NCBI GenBank assembly: GCA_019096195.1
Contig: JAGTXK010000118.1
Coordinates: 31,768 to 95,767 of the forward strand
DNA: 64,000 bases
Source: Boletus sp. NGJ
Lineage: Eukaryota > Basidiomycota > Agaricomycetes > Boletales > Boletaceae
Reading direction: 5' to 3'
Shown here: positions 10,824 to 22,359 of the stretch, piece after piece
Position numbering within the stretch: position 1 is the stretch's first letter
Layout of the letters: each line of letters starts with the position of its first letter
Translations under genes and position numbers: made by a program
Notes under the pieces: model-generated
Told to the model about the DNA's origin: nothing
Databases searched by the model: none
Seen by the model: only the letters and a program-made list of their open reading frames with translations

Positions 10824-12541
10824 TCACGAAGAGCGTGTATCCGTGCCCCGAGTGTGAACCTCGTCCGCTTCCCAGGTACCAGGTATCAATACGAACGGGA
10901 GCAACCACGTAGCAGTCAGAACAACGCCATAACCTGCGGTTCGTTTAGCAACAACTCGCCCTCTGCCAAGCAAGTGACCATACCTTTATCAAAACTCCTA
11001 ATTGCGGACCAACTCCATGCGATAAATCCACCCATATAACCCACATAAGGGACCAGATAGCGAAGAATAGCTACACCAGGGCGCATCTGTGGTGGGAGCA
11101 GCGAGACCGGCAGATGGTCCATGAGCCACTGAAGCGCGGTCGTGATTAATGCGGCACGCTTTGCCGCTTCTAGTTGTCTGTTGTTAAGAACATCTAGAAC
11201 AGGAGGAGGGAGGTAACTGGCATACACGTCGCGTCAGCTACGTCGCAAGCACGCCGTGACACTTACATTCGGAATCCCCACCACATTGTCTGGATGGAAA
11301 GCTTCGTAAGTGAAGGCAACCAGACACGGTACTCCTTCACAAGTGGTCGGTCCGCTGTAGGCTCAGTGGTGGGCAGCACCTGCGCCGTGCCAATGGCCCC
11401 GGAGACAAACTCTGGTTTAGTCTCCGTTCCTCGAACACCAGACGACTCTCCTCCACCACCCATCAGCACTTGATCAATGGACTCCGAAGGCAGCGGAACA
11501 AAACGTGGCTGGGGGCTGCGTCCACCACTACCCATCAGGATTTCACCAATGGATTCCAAAGGCAGTGGAACGAAACGTGAGCGGCGGCTGCGTCCACCGC
11601 TCCGCGTCAGGGCTTCATCGATGGACTCCAAAGGCAACGGAATAAAACGTTGCCGTGGACTGCGTCCACCACTACTCAGCAGATCTTCGTCAAAGGACTC
11701 CGAGGGCAACGGTGTGAAGTGTGGCTGGGGGGTGCGTATCTCCTCTCCATCTCCATTTATAGACACGATTTCCGAGCATGCAATCTCAACTTCTGAACTG
11801 TCGTCTGGCTCCAATGGGCCATACATCATGACTGAGTTGTTGTCATCAATGCAATCCAAGATATCGTCTTGTGAAGGCTCCGGGACAATTGCATTCTCAG
11901 GTTGCTTGGCATATGGCAGTCGCAGATGATCCAAGGCAGACCAGAACGATTGCCAACCGTTTTCGAAAGGACCGTTATGAAAATTTGGCAGCGTTAAAAA
12001 GGGGAGAAGGTGTACGGGGGGAGGGGTGTCATCAGCTTCGGTCGGTGGAGGAGCAGGCGGAGTGGGTCGAGAAGATCCTGAACTAATAGTAGACGCGAAG
12101 GAAGGGATGGCAGAGAGCATGTCCTGTACTCTGTTCGCAAACGTGTCGGGGGACGTCAGGCTCGGGAGATTGCCCAGGGTCATCAGCTACCACCGAACCG
12201 ACATTTTCATCATCCATCCGGGTGTCCATGGGCGGCGTTTGAACTGCGTAGAGGGTCTGCGATGACCGTTCGGCGGGATCAACACTGTTATCCGTTGTAA
12301 CCTCGACTTGAGCTGGGGTGCTGCCTCGATGTGTGAGCTTTGTGAAGCGCCCAATTGCAGAGGCTTTCTGTTTAAACATCCACCTGACCGGTGTAACGCC
12401 AGTCTGTTCTCCCCCTGCCACTGGAGTGACCTGCTGGGTCGGCTGCGTCTTGCTCATCGACCGAAGAAGACGTGGGACAAGGTCTACGGTGGAAGGTGAC
12501 GGAAATCGGGAACTTGTTGCCACAGATTCGTTATCTCTCAT
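10824..12541 (-). CDS. Unknown protein with four 24-residue repeats and C-terminal membrane helices
   Basis: Spliced model: exon from ATG 12541 (MRDNESVATSS); intron about 12098-12163; a long exon ending WWGFR; a splice to YLPPPVLDVLNNRQ; a final exon to TGA 10824. The N-terminal half is Ser/Pro-rich and presumably disordered. The middle has four tandem repeats of the form RF(V/I)PLP(L/S)ESI(D/G)..L..GGR(S), nt 11459-11746. The C-terminal part is more hydrophobic: a membrane-associated segment near YLVPYVGYMGGFIAWSW and a last exon with YGVVLTATWLLPFVLIPG. I recognise no family. An upstream exon is possible because GTG frames extend to 12604. Two membrane-spanning or hairpin helices at the C-terminus suggest a tail-anchored organelle membrane protein, but this is inference. 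Confidence 0.7.
11459..11746. repeat. Coding tandem repeat, 4 x 72 bp
   Basis: Four diverged 72-bp units begin near 11459, 11531, 11603 and 11675, each encoding 24 residues with a FxPLPxESI core and a GGRS-type linker. Exact multiples of three bases keep the frame. Third-position and conservative changes between copies show that the repeat is not a very recent expansion. Confidence 0.9.
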
Positions 12542-12890
12542 CCCCAAGTGCGAGTAGGTACTAGATGGAGATGATATCTGGTCTCGCTGGACGCTTGAGC
12601 TCACCTGAGCCGGCCTACCACTGTACTATGGTCAGGCCAGGAGAACGCATGTTGTGGCTGTGTTACTACCAAGGTTGCTCCAGCCCTCAGCCTCAACTCC
12701 CAACTCAAAGATTATAGCGGGAAGGGCAAACGAAAGCGGAGTCCTCAGTCTAACCATCTTTCCACTCCAGAGTTATTTGATGCATCCATTATGGCAAATT
12801 AAGCAGGTGGTTACCTTCCAGGGTTGACGATTCGTCGAACTATGTTAACCTGCCGTACTATTTGGACTTGAACTTCCAGTTATTGGGTTC
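12542..12890. other. Intergenic sequence upstream of the repeat gene
   Basis: Contains the presumed promoter of the minus-strand repeat-protein gene. I see no convincing coding frame, repeat or RNA in it. Confidence 0.4.
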
Positions 12891-13520
12891 CAGGGCTATG
12901 CGAGCTGGTATGTTGGACGCCTTTCACTTCCACCTCATCTCCGCCCACCGTGATTTCGCGCATCACGGCGCTCGTCGCGCTCTCCGTGATTTTCAGCGGA
13001 TCGCGGGCCATCTCAATTGGGCATCCAGTATCTACTACCTGATACTTCGTCCAGGTCCCATGCAAGTACCTCAGGAAAGCTGGAACAGCGAGCTCTCATC
13101 TGGATTAATAGGGATGTTGAGCGGGACTCCGGCTTCAAAAGGTTGCGGAGCACCTCATTTCTTCCGATGGAACTTATTCTCCGGTCGGAATTCTAGTACT
13201 TCCATCAACTTCTTCACTCTCGCCCGCGTATATTGCGACGCGAGCTCAATCGATCTTGTTATTGTTTTCCAGATGAGCCCCAACCGCGGTCACCAATTTC
13301 CTCTCACCGATTCAGATCTCGAGCCCCCTAACACCAAAAATTTCAGACTGTCCTCGCAGGTTTCCTAGCTGTGTGACAGAATTTCTATGGCCGGTCAACT
13401 GGCCGTCTTCACTGATAATAATATGAATACGGTTCAGCTGTTCAACTCCCTCGCTGCTCTCCCATCTATGAACTGGATGCTCATTCGGGCTGCTGATGCC
13501 TTGCTTGCCCATAGGAATCC
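12891..13520 (+). pseudogene. Decayed retroelement fragment (reverse transcriptase C-terminus / RNase H)
   Basis: Three pieces in shifting frames match, in order, the RT-RNase H junction of retroelements common in Agaricomycetes. They are RALRDFQRIAGHLNWA with a following LILRPG (about 12990-13065), VYCDASS (about 13225-13245, RNase H catalytic Asp context) and FTDNNMNTVQLFNSLAALP with NWMLIRAADALL (about 13408-13505). The phrases INRDVERDS (near 13108-13134) and the YCDAS segment lie in different frames, and stops interrupt all frames, so the copy is broken. No terminal repeats, target duplication or integrase/recombinase domain is visible. The RT type recalls DIRS-like or related elements, but the class is not settled. 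Confidence 0.75.
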
Positions 13521-14069
13521 GTGTTTGAGCCTGACCTTTATCAAATTTTTTTTTTCAAGCCAGTGATGCCTTCAAGTTATTTCCCATTCACCCTCAGTTT
13601 TGGCTTTGTCAATCGGGAACCCTCCAACGCGCGCCTGGTCTCCTCGCACACTTTAATTACCGCTTTCTGCCTTCTTCCTTTGCAGGGCACTTGCTGCGTG
13701 CGAGTGGTGCAATCTCGTTCGCTGCCGCCCGTGTCCTTCCGTCTCGAATTTAGCAATTGGTCGGTGAACGTTCCAACAGGGAGCGCAACATCCGCAAACA
13801 CCCGACCCTCTTGCAGGCACCTCTGTTTCACGCGCGGCCTATATAATTATACACGAGCCACCCTTCGCCGCGGTACCATGGTACGCTCGCTCATAACACA
13901 CATTGATAGGGTTCTCCCGCGTCCTAATGCCTAGCAATAGGCTCAGATTTTTCACGTTGTAATTATATTTCCGAGTTCTCGCTCTCGAGAGCTTGATTTG
14001 GTTAGCTATTCTTTGTTCTCGAAGTGTCCGACGTCAATTAGAATTAGATACAAAAAGATAGAAATATTA
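13521..14069. other. Intergenic sequence, possibly further transposon debris
   Basis: AT-rich in its right half, with a T10 run near 13546. An open frame of 137 codons (13521-13934) continues just after the RNase H relic but shows no recognisable motif and may be degraded element sequence. Nothing else is supported. Confidence 0.35.
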
Positions 14070-17000
14070 TCAAGCAGATCCAATGCAACGCGCAGTTGCA
14101 GCAATACGAAAGTTCATCGGAACGACCGCATGCCTGTTTGTAAATCAGCAACATGACCGGCTTGTGTGTCAAACTCCTCACTCATAATACTTCTGCACCC
14201 CTTCGCCTTCCATAATCAACACATCTCCCTGACAGTGCAGTATGCAACTGAGCAACAGGTATCACGTATAAACCTGTTATTGACACTCACATGACGGAGA
14301 ACCAGGGTCAATGCATAAGTGCTTTTGCTCTTCGGATTTTCCATGGTCACATGTGGGCGGAAATGCATCAATGCTGCAGACCCCAGGGAAAGAGACGCGA
14401 CGGTCGGTCCTAACCCCTTTTCGTTGTCACTATGGAACTGAGCATAGCTCAGCAGGTCTACAGTCACATCGGATTAGGTAATACTCACAGACATTTTCTG
14501 TCGTTCCATATACGCCGCGCTGAGAACCTCGTTGAACGGGATATTAGTGTGTAGCGCAAGGGTAGATCGTTCCTTGATCAACGCCAAGGCTCGTTGGACG
14601 CAGTCAGGCGCCTCGCAAAAAGGGACCGTCTGTCCCGACCCACCAACATACTAAAGCAGGGATCAACAAGCTTGGGTGGGTCGTATTCAATTGGGCATAC
14701 CTGGTATGGCTCACCAGCTGAAATAAGAATCACATTACCAATTAGATTACGTCTGTAGAGGGGAGAGTGCTTACAATTCTGCGAGAAGTAGTTGGTGAGT
14801 AACAGACCACGTGCTGACCAAACCACGTCAATTCGCATCAACGTAGCTGATTTGAACCGGAATACCTCTGTGCTATGGCAAACATTAGGTAATAGTGTAA
14901 CAGAAGTTTGGTGCACCTACGTTTCGCAATGGATATCGACGAAGCTTCAGCTCACCAGTAGAAGCTTGTTGTTGATACAATTGGAAGATGTTATCGGCAT
15001 CTCCATTCGACAACGGTGTGCCGAGAATGAGGTGGATTTTACCTCTAACCAGATGAATTACTACCAGTTACGGAAGATAGCAACGGCGATACCTACCTGT
15101 CGCGAGGCAGGATGAACGTAAGGCGGTTGGTAAATCCTTTGTGGGGCCCAAGGTTAATTGGTTCGAGACGGGCAGCGATAATGCCTATGGAACGTAAGTG
15201 AACGCGAAATAGCAGCTGTGGGGTACTAGGTTACCTGAGTCTTTCCCGATTTGCGAATGCAAAAATACTTTCGAGGGACGCTGGTGCCAGAACTCCTTCG
15301 GGGAGCGTGTCCTGCCGTTGACTACATGCTTAAGCTGACCCACCAACCTCTGTATCAGCGGTTCATGGAAACTGCATGACTACTTACTTGGCAATTAGGA
15401 CATTCCCAGTACTCCCATTTAAACCTGTCCATTTACGTCAGACTTGCCAATAGATTTTGCTATCAAACTCACCTGCATGAGAGGCGACCACAATCTGTGC
15501 AATGCCAACCCTTGCTAAAAGCGTACGTGGTCGTAACTCCACCTGACGTTTTGACCACTCTGGTCGGTGTTAGATTCGGCAACCTTTCGAATTTTTGCGG
15601 TAACAGGCTTAAGAACTCCTCGCGGTGATCTAGCTGCTTCGGGTCTTCGCCGTTGATACTCCAAAACATGTTGCAGTGAGGATTCAGGCACATCCAGCCT
15701 TGTTTGTAAATAAACGGACTCTGCTCTTGACAGTTTTCGCATTGGATACTTGGATCTCTACCAGTATTTGCGGGATATGGCGAGCCTTCCGTGAGACATA
15801 TCGTTGAATTTGAGATGGGCATTGGCGGGTCGGATGTTGCATCCTTCATCTCCCGTTGCGGTGCCCACCAGGGATCATCTTGACCCTCGCACCATTGAAA
15901 CGCGAATTTCCACCGGACAATACGTCCTGATTCATCACGGGTGGGTTGGCACTCCGCTAGTTATTGGTTAGATCAGGTTAACTGACAGTGTGTTAAAAAC
16001 TTACCCCATGCGTGAGATATCCAATAAAAACCAAGCACAACGTAGGTATAATTGGCCGAGGCGAGATCATAAGGAAAGAGTGCGTATCTATCATCAGCAA
16101 GAAGCGCGATAGGCCGTCGGTCCTTGCATGTCTTCAGTAAAGCGCGGACTGACTTATCCGATGCTTCCTGATCCTGATCTGTCTGATAGCGCTTGGGTCC
16201 TCTACGAGAGTCGAGTATTGATTCGGATTTGCCACCCCTGTCCTGGAGGTTCAGTTCACTCAGGCGCGGTGGGCATAAGTCAAACGAACCCGTGCGAAAT
16301 AATTACTTTTCCATCGTGGTGAAATACGTCCCGACTGCAATAGTTCAGAAATCTAAAACGATGCTGACAAGAATTACGCACCTCGAAGCATATGCCCCAA
16401 GGAGATAACCCTTAACAATGCCATCCTTTGAGTACACGCCGCTATGATAACAACGAAAATATTCAAAGGACTCGCAGACCTCTTGGCGAGACTTCTCGAT
16501 GGTCAGTTGCTAAACAAAACTCGTAATACAGCAACTCACCTGAGCCCATATACGCGGAGGGGCTGGGACGGGAGGCTTAGGTATGACCACTGAGGGTGCC
16601 GAAGTCGCTGAAGTAACCTGAATGTCGTTTTCTTCATCTTGATCGAGCCCATCGAGGTCGTCGCATTCTGCGTCGTGTCCCTCGTCTTGAGTCCAGTCTT
16701 GTATGTCCGGCCGAACTCCCTCCCGTAGCATAGCTAGTGCATTGCTTGCCACATCTCGCAAAAGTTGGTCAAGAGATGGGGCTCCACATGGAACATCACG
16801 GACGGCTGTGTCTTGGTCCGCGACTGGCACTAAACGCCTGTCACATACTTTCTGGGGAAGGCGCCTTGACGATCTGACGTCTGGGCCAAGAGATTCGTGA
16901 GAGTCAGCCAACGCTTTTTTATGGGACACCACGAATCCCGTTTCGAATTCAGGTCGAGTACGCTTCCTTCGCGCTGTTGATTTCGCATGGATATTTTCCT

Positions 17001-18358
17001 GGGTCAACGGAGGACCAGTAGAAAGGGGTCCTTGGATTGTAGGTTCTTTCGCCTGTAAGTCGTGTGTGGACTTGGATCCCTCTCTTGGTTCGCCATCCAG
17101 AGCTGACATGGATGCTCGACGAAATCGCTCGGTTGCGCGGGTTTGAGGGTCTCGAACCGATTTTACCTTCCGCAATCTTTTGGAGTTGGAAGATAGTTGA
17201 GTGGAGAAGTTCAAATTGCTTGCTTCGTCGGGCTTGCGGCCGTTGGGCGGGAATCCGGCGTCGCGCCTACCCTTAATATTGGGAGGGGGGTCGGATTCGT
17301 CGGACCGGAAGCTTGTCAGGGTTGACCGTGGCTGAGAGATCCCAGTGTCTTCACGGTGCTGCTTGTTTGTTTTGGGTCTGTGGTTTTTCTTGTCCACCTG
17401 GTTTTTGACCGCAAGCAAGTCATGTGGTTGGCGACTAGTAGGATTGGGTGCAATCCGTTTTGGCCGGCGAGACATAGAGTTCGCAACAGTGGCTGCACGA
17501 GTCTTGGGCAGCTCCTTGTCGTCTTCAGATGCATCAGAAGGTGAGATGACTGGGGGTTTCTGAGAGCTAGCTTTGCGTTTCTTCTCCTTTTTGGACGTTG
17601 AACGTTTAATTGGGTCCGCAGCCGTGACGGACTGCCGTGCACCAGTGGCGAGGAGCGTATCATTTGCTGAGGTACCTATTGTAGAATGGGACCCACACCC
17701 TGAACCCGAACTTATCGCATTGTCTCCTGTCAACTCTGGTGACTGAGATCCGAACACGTCCGTCACTTTAAAACGAGCCAGACCTGTATCGGGATGCTGG
17801 ACGCCACCCTCAAATTGGCGACGAACTTTCTTTGCGCCGGATATTTTATGCGGACGAGAAGAGCGTTGGCTGTCGTGACCTTTACCTCTACCCTCACCAC
17901 CAGAGCGCTGAGTATTTGCATCACGGTTTTTGAGCTTGATGGCACCAATGCCCCTCCTGAGGATTCGGGCTTGACAGCTGCGGGCGTCGGTGCTTCCATG
18001 TCGTCGCCCTTTGGATAACTGAACCTGGTACTCGAGGAAGGCCTTGTACAGCTCTTTGCCTCCATCCATGGCCTCCAAAGAATTTTCATTCGAGAAAACT
18101 TCCTTGAATAACAAGCATGCCCATGTCTTGGTTGCCGCAACCGCCTACAGTAAGAAAGAGTGTCAGGATTTGCGATCCCAGGGACATGTTGCGAGTACGT
18201 ACTCGAGCATCCCGCTGCATGGCCTCGACAAAGCTAGAGACTACACGGTTGATCTCCGAACGTCCTGGACCAATCGCGGTTTCATACAGGGTGACATGAC
18301 TGAGAAGGGGTTCGTGGTTCAAGAGGGATGGATCGTCAACGCTCTCGGGCAGATTCAT
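14070..18358 (-). CDS. AlkB-like Fe(II)/2-oxoglutarate dioxygenase with long disordered N-terminus and Cys-rich segments
   Basis: Large multi-exon gene from ATG 18358 (MNLPESVDDPSLLNHEP) to TGA 14070. A short helical N-terminus is spliced (intron about 18145-18202) to a 530-codon exon (about 16530-18144) that is almost entirely charged, low-complexity and rich in Lys/Arg/Ser, like a nuclear protein. The conserved half begins at SRQEVCESFEYFRCYHSGVY. It then has two Cys-rich modules: CENCQEQSPFIYKQGWMCLN, with CNMFW, and WHCTDCGRLSC, with ECPNC. The oxygenase core follows: AAYMERQKMS|FHSDNEKGLG (the H-x-D iron site), ASLSLGSAALMHFR, DVLIMEGEGVQKYYE|HAVVP (distal His) and NFRIAATAR (2-oxoglutarate Arg). 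All expected metal and cosubstrate residues are present, so an active demethylase-type enzyme is likely. Whether the substrate is DNA, RNA or protein cannot be told. Confidence 0.85.
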
Positions 18359-18571
18359 GGGAACCAAAGTCGACTGTTACGAGCCCAGCACACGAAAGTA
18401 CGCGTTTACCGCCAGCGCGTTCAATGAAGAATGTGGATGATGTTAGACCTTTTAACTTTGGTTTGTCGGACATAAATTTCCCAACCGAGTCCACGTGGCA
18501 TCTCAGGCTCAAGAGACTATCCATGTTGGCTATGTGTAAAGTGAACTCTAAGTTGCGACAACGAATGGAAT

Positions 18572-19203
18572 TTATTTCGAGCTTAGAGCGTGCTGAAGTG
18601 CCTCGTAAACGTCGGCCTCTATCCGAGCCTCCAGCCTGTCCTCCTCTGACCCATTACCAGCGGCGACCCTCAGTGCTTCCTGTAGGTTGGTACGGACCGC
18701 CTTGTAACCAAACGTCAGTCAAGTAGGACATTCCCAGTAAGAACACCAGACCTCGGGTGAGAAAGACTCGAGTGGGGAACCCTCGACCACGTTAATTGTC
18801 AATTTGTTACCAGGGTGAACGTTTGCGAAACCACCAGAGACTGTGGAGGATTTAGGAACGACACCGTGTAGACTGTCATACTACCCACCAAACCACTTTT
18901 TCGATGTGTTTCCGGACTCGATCACCTCCACGACACCAGGACGGAGGGGTTCAATAGAAGGAACGTGGTTTGCAAGAATGCCCATGTCTCCAGATGCAGC
19001 CGAAATATTTACTTGGACGACATCTGCGGAAGTGAAGATGGCCTGGCAGGAACTGTCAGGGACGCAGGTGCAAGCAAGTGGTGACGAACCTGGTGGGGAA
19101 GGACAAGTGAGAGCTTGATTTTATCGGCAACCTCAGCGTAGCCACGTCTCTGCAAGGATGGTGCGCGTTTGGCGGCGGAGGAAATCAAACGCAACGCAGA
19201 CAT
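18572..19203 (-). CDS. ATP16: Mitochondrial F1-ATP synthase subunit delta
   Basis: Four exons. ATG 19203 begins a classic presequence (MSALRLISSAAKRAPSLQRRGYAE) followed by DKIKLSLVLPHQ. The next exon has AIFTSADVVQVNISAASGDM and GILANHVPSIEPLRPGVVEV, the hallmark of the epsilon/delta N-terminal beta-sandwich. The third has HPGNKLTINVVEGSPLESF, and the C-terminal helical exon ends ALQHALSSK with TAA 18572. The length (about 165 residues) is normal. The subunit sits in the central stalk of ATP synthase and couples rotor and catalytic head. The gene sits 160 bp downstream of GSH1 on the same strand. Confidence 0.93.
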
Positions 19204-19363
19204 TGTTCGTGGTGACCGTACTAATTGAATTCGAGCGTTGGACTTGCACTCATCGGACAAAGCCGGTTAATATATCATGTGACCATCTCGTCTGCTTATT
19301 TCCACAGAGGTACTTTACACCATTGGTATGTACACGACCATGTCCTTAGAAAAAATACCTCAA

Positions 19364-22115
19364 TCATGGCTCAAACTTCGATTCATGCAGTCCATTGACT
19401 GGCGATCGGGAGTAGTCTTGGGGCAGAAGCTGCGGAATACGCAAAACGCCCCTCTCACTGGAAACGAGCTGTCAGGAAATTCTGATGCCTCCTTTTTGCG
19501 TGAGATACGTACATCTCGTCGACCGCAACCATGAGGTCGTAATTAATCTCCTGGCTGACCACCGAGTCGAATTTGTAGGAAGGGTGAGATCGAACAAAAT
19601 CTCGCATCCACCTTGCAGTCGTTAGCAGAGAGCCTGGTGCACCTCAGGATCACAGAAACCGAAAATATATTATAAGCACGAACCATTTGCACGACGGCGG
19701 ACCAGATCAACATATTTGTTAATCTGCCGTCTCTCAGATGGATTCACATCGAGCGTTTCAAGGTATGCCTCAACAAGTCCGAGTAGCCCAGGAAACGTAG
19801 CACCCTGTGTGATAACTGGGAAATTCGTACGACAGTCCAAGTGCATTCAACACCAACCTTCCCGTTGAAGATCTCCTCCATCGACATTTCCTCGTATTCG
19901 TCGACGACGGACGTTTCTACGAGCTCAGGCGGAGGGGGGACGCGGGGGAAACAGTTCCGCAACTTGCGTTCCTTTGGGGGCAAATCATTCTGCCATTCGA
20001 CAGGAGAAGAAGATCCAGACGACGACGGGGTGCTCATCGTGGGTGATATGTAGCCTGGTGGCAACACATTTTTGCGGAAGAAGAATTTGCCAGCACCAAC
20101 GGCGTCTCGCTTTTGCGCCCTTTCCATATTCTCGTCGACCTTGTGAAGAATTAAAACAAAATGACAAGAAACAGTGACAACACACCTTAGAGATAGGAAT
20201 GTAAAAATTCAAGTTGAAAGCAAGGATGGCTCTAGATAAGAGTACAATGAAAACAGCAAATGCAGCGTTCTCAAAGTCGGTCAGCTGTACTTCCATACTG
20301 CGGAACTCGACTCGCCAACCAATGGGGGATTTGGGTGGCGGTGGTTTGAAGCGGAGAGTTTGCCAATTGGTAGATTGGAGGTTCTTGCCAACGGTATTGA
20401 CTTTGAGTATCACAGAGGAAGCGCAGCACTCACCTCAAAGTGATCATTACTAGTCTCGTCATCCTGGTTGATGGTTTCCGAAAAAATTACCAGAGGGTCG
20501 CGGATGAATATATGAGCGATGTGTTTGGATAGCAATTCATCAATGCCTTTGGACAAACGTGATAATTAGGATTCAGAAAGAAATTCCATTATTCTATACG
20601 TACCATGGTCGACGAGGCGAGTATATACTTCTTGGTCGTAAGGGACATCGGTGTCATTGTATGCTGGTTTATTGTTCCAATCTGTTGATAAATACAAGTC
20701 AACGCTGTCGTAGCGCGACTTTGGAACCACATATTTATTCTCCTTTAATGGCTGTAGGACGGTGGGATCAGTCACAAAATCGACGTGGCAAGAAGCTAAT
20801 TTATTCACTGCACGTCCGCGCTCCTCCGCAGTGCGGTCATCCACACTGCCGGCGATAACATTCCAGCGGCAGTCGACGTCGGAGAGATAACCACGCCAGA
20901 TAGGACTAGCAGCGGTCAAGGCGAGCTGTTTGTGAATAAGCGAGGATATACATCTGGGCCTGGAATTCGCATACCATGATTGGGCCCACTGGGGTCAGGG
21001 CATCGTACATGCGCCTCGCTTCCTCAACATTGCAGCTCTGGAATGTGAGTTGCAAACAGCAGCAACCCATGCCAAAGCCCATCGCGTCCATATAAATATG
21101 ATCTATTAAAGCTGCACCGTTTTTGGCCTCTGAACGGTGAGGCAAGCTTCATCAGCCATCTTGAGCGCTTTTCGCGTGAGAAAAGCCTTACCCGGATCTT
21201 CTGCGTACAAAGAACGCTGCCATGGTATAGTGGGATCGACGAACGGCCTCGGCGTTCTCTGATCAATGAAAATAGGAAGATTGATTGCGACTTTGGAGCC
21301 TCTCCTGCTTCTAATGTTGGCAGTAAGGGTGCTGCGACACGATTAGAAGCTAATCGGGGGAGATAAGCAAAAGGGGGTACTGACGGGAAACGTGCATGTG
21401 GATTAGTGATCTCTTCTGGCAAAAATAGGCTGTGACTGGACTTTGCACTGTCAGGGCTGAAATAGGGATCGGTAAAGATACCGGGAGCACCCAGACGAGG
21501 GAAAGAAGTGAGTGTGATAGGTATTTCGTTTGGGTTGAGATGCCTCCTGGCGAGCAGACGTCTTGCATTGCATTTGAAATGAGGAAAGAGTACAAAGGAA
21601 GAGTGCGGAGTGCTCGCCTATAATGCATATTGGACTCGACGGAGAGTAAATCTTGGATGGAACCTGTGTATGGAGATCCTGGAGTTGACTCCAACATGTA
21701 TCTCCCATACTCGGGGTGAAAGGTAGGGATTGAGATTCTGAGGAGATTTGTCGGGGAGATGTATGCAGGAGAGAAATGGGGCTCACGAATCTGGGGTATC
21801 AGCCTCGAGGCCAGTGACGATTGTGTTGAGCTTGGCGAGAATCTCGGTCTGGCGGAGAGAGAGTTTGGCGTTTTTTGTCTCGTCATCAAAGGCGATGACC
21901 ATGTACTCGATCTGAAGAAGCTGAGTGAGGAGGGGGAGCCAGCGGGGGAGCCAAGTGGGGGATACCTCGTCACCCCAGAGGAGCTCGTCTCCGTGCCTGT
22001 CCTTGACTCTGTCCCAGGTGTGGAGGAACTGTGTGATGCCGTGCTGCCTGACATGGGAGGCATGCTTTCTTGCCTCGTCCCATGTGAGTGGTGTCCCGAG
22101 ATATAGAAGGCCCAT
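19364..22115 (-). CDS. GSH1: Glutamate-cysteine ligase, catalytic (first step of glutathione synthesis)
   Basis: The gene starts at ATG 22115 with [18 protein letters not shown] and [20 protein letters not shown], then [122 protein letters not shown] and [10 protein letters not shown]. The last exon ends HESKFEP with TGA 19364. These are the signature blocks of eukaryotic GCS enzymes and appear in full order over about 670 residues. There are roughly ten introns. A Ser-rich insert follows [10 protein letters not shown]. The reaction is ATP-dependent formation of gamma-glutamylcysteine in the cytosol. No regulatory element can be pointed to with confidence. Confidence 0.95.
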
Positions 22116-22359
22116 GGCGTGTTAGCGGGGAAACTACAAGAAATGCAAGGTTGATATACTTGTCAACCTGACGGGGATTCCAAGCATTCTTACTCATGCT
22201 GCACCAAATCCGACATGAGATTTGTAAGACCGACGGAAACTTGGGCTTAGCGCGCTCCGTCTCTGCCAGGAAGAGGGCCATTTGCCGTCGCGGGCAGTTA
22301 GTTATGATCTATAATTTCTTTCCTCTTAGGGACAAGTGTTACTAATAAATGCCGTTACT

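Noticed and set aside
13521-13934. 137-codon plus-strand ORF after the retroelement relic
   Set aside because: No recognisable motif; starts in a poly-T run; treated as debris or chance.
17316-18140. Overlapping open frames within the AlkB-like disordered exon
   Set aside because: Long charged exons often have open alternative frames; the 530-codon frame joins both flanking exons in phase.
22116-22281. Possible extra N-terminal exon of GSH1 (frame with MSKNAWNPRQVDKYIN)
   Set aside because: The protein beginning [12 protein letters not shown] at 22115 already has the family N-terminus; the upstream frame is more likely UTR, though an additional small gene cannot be excluded.
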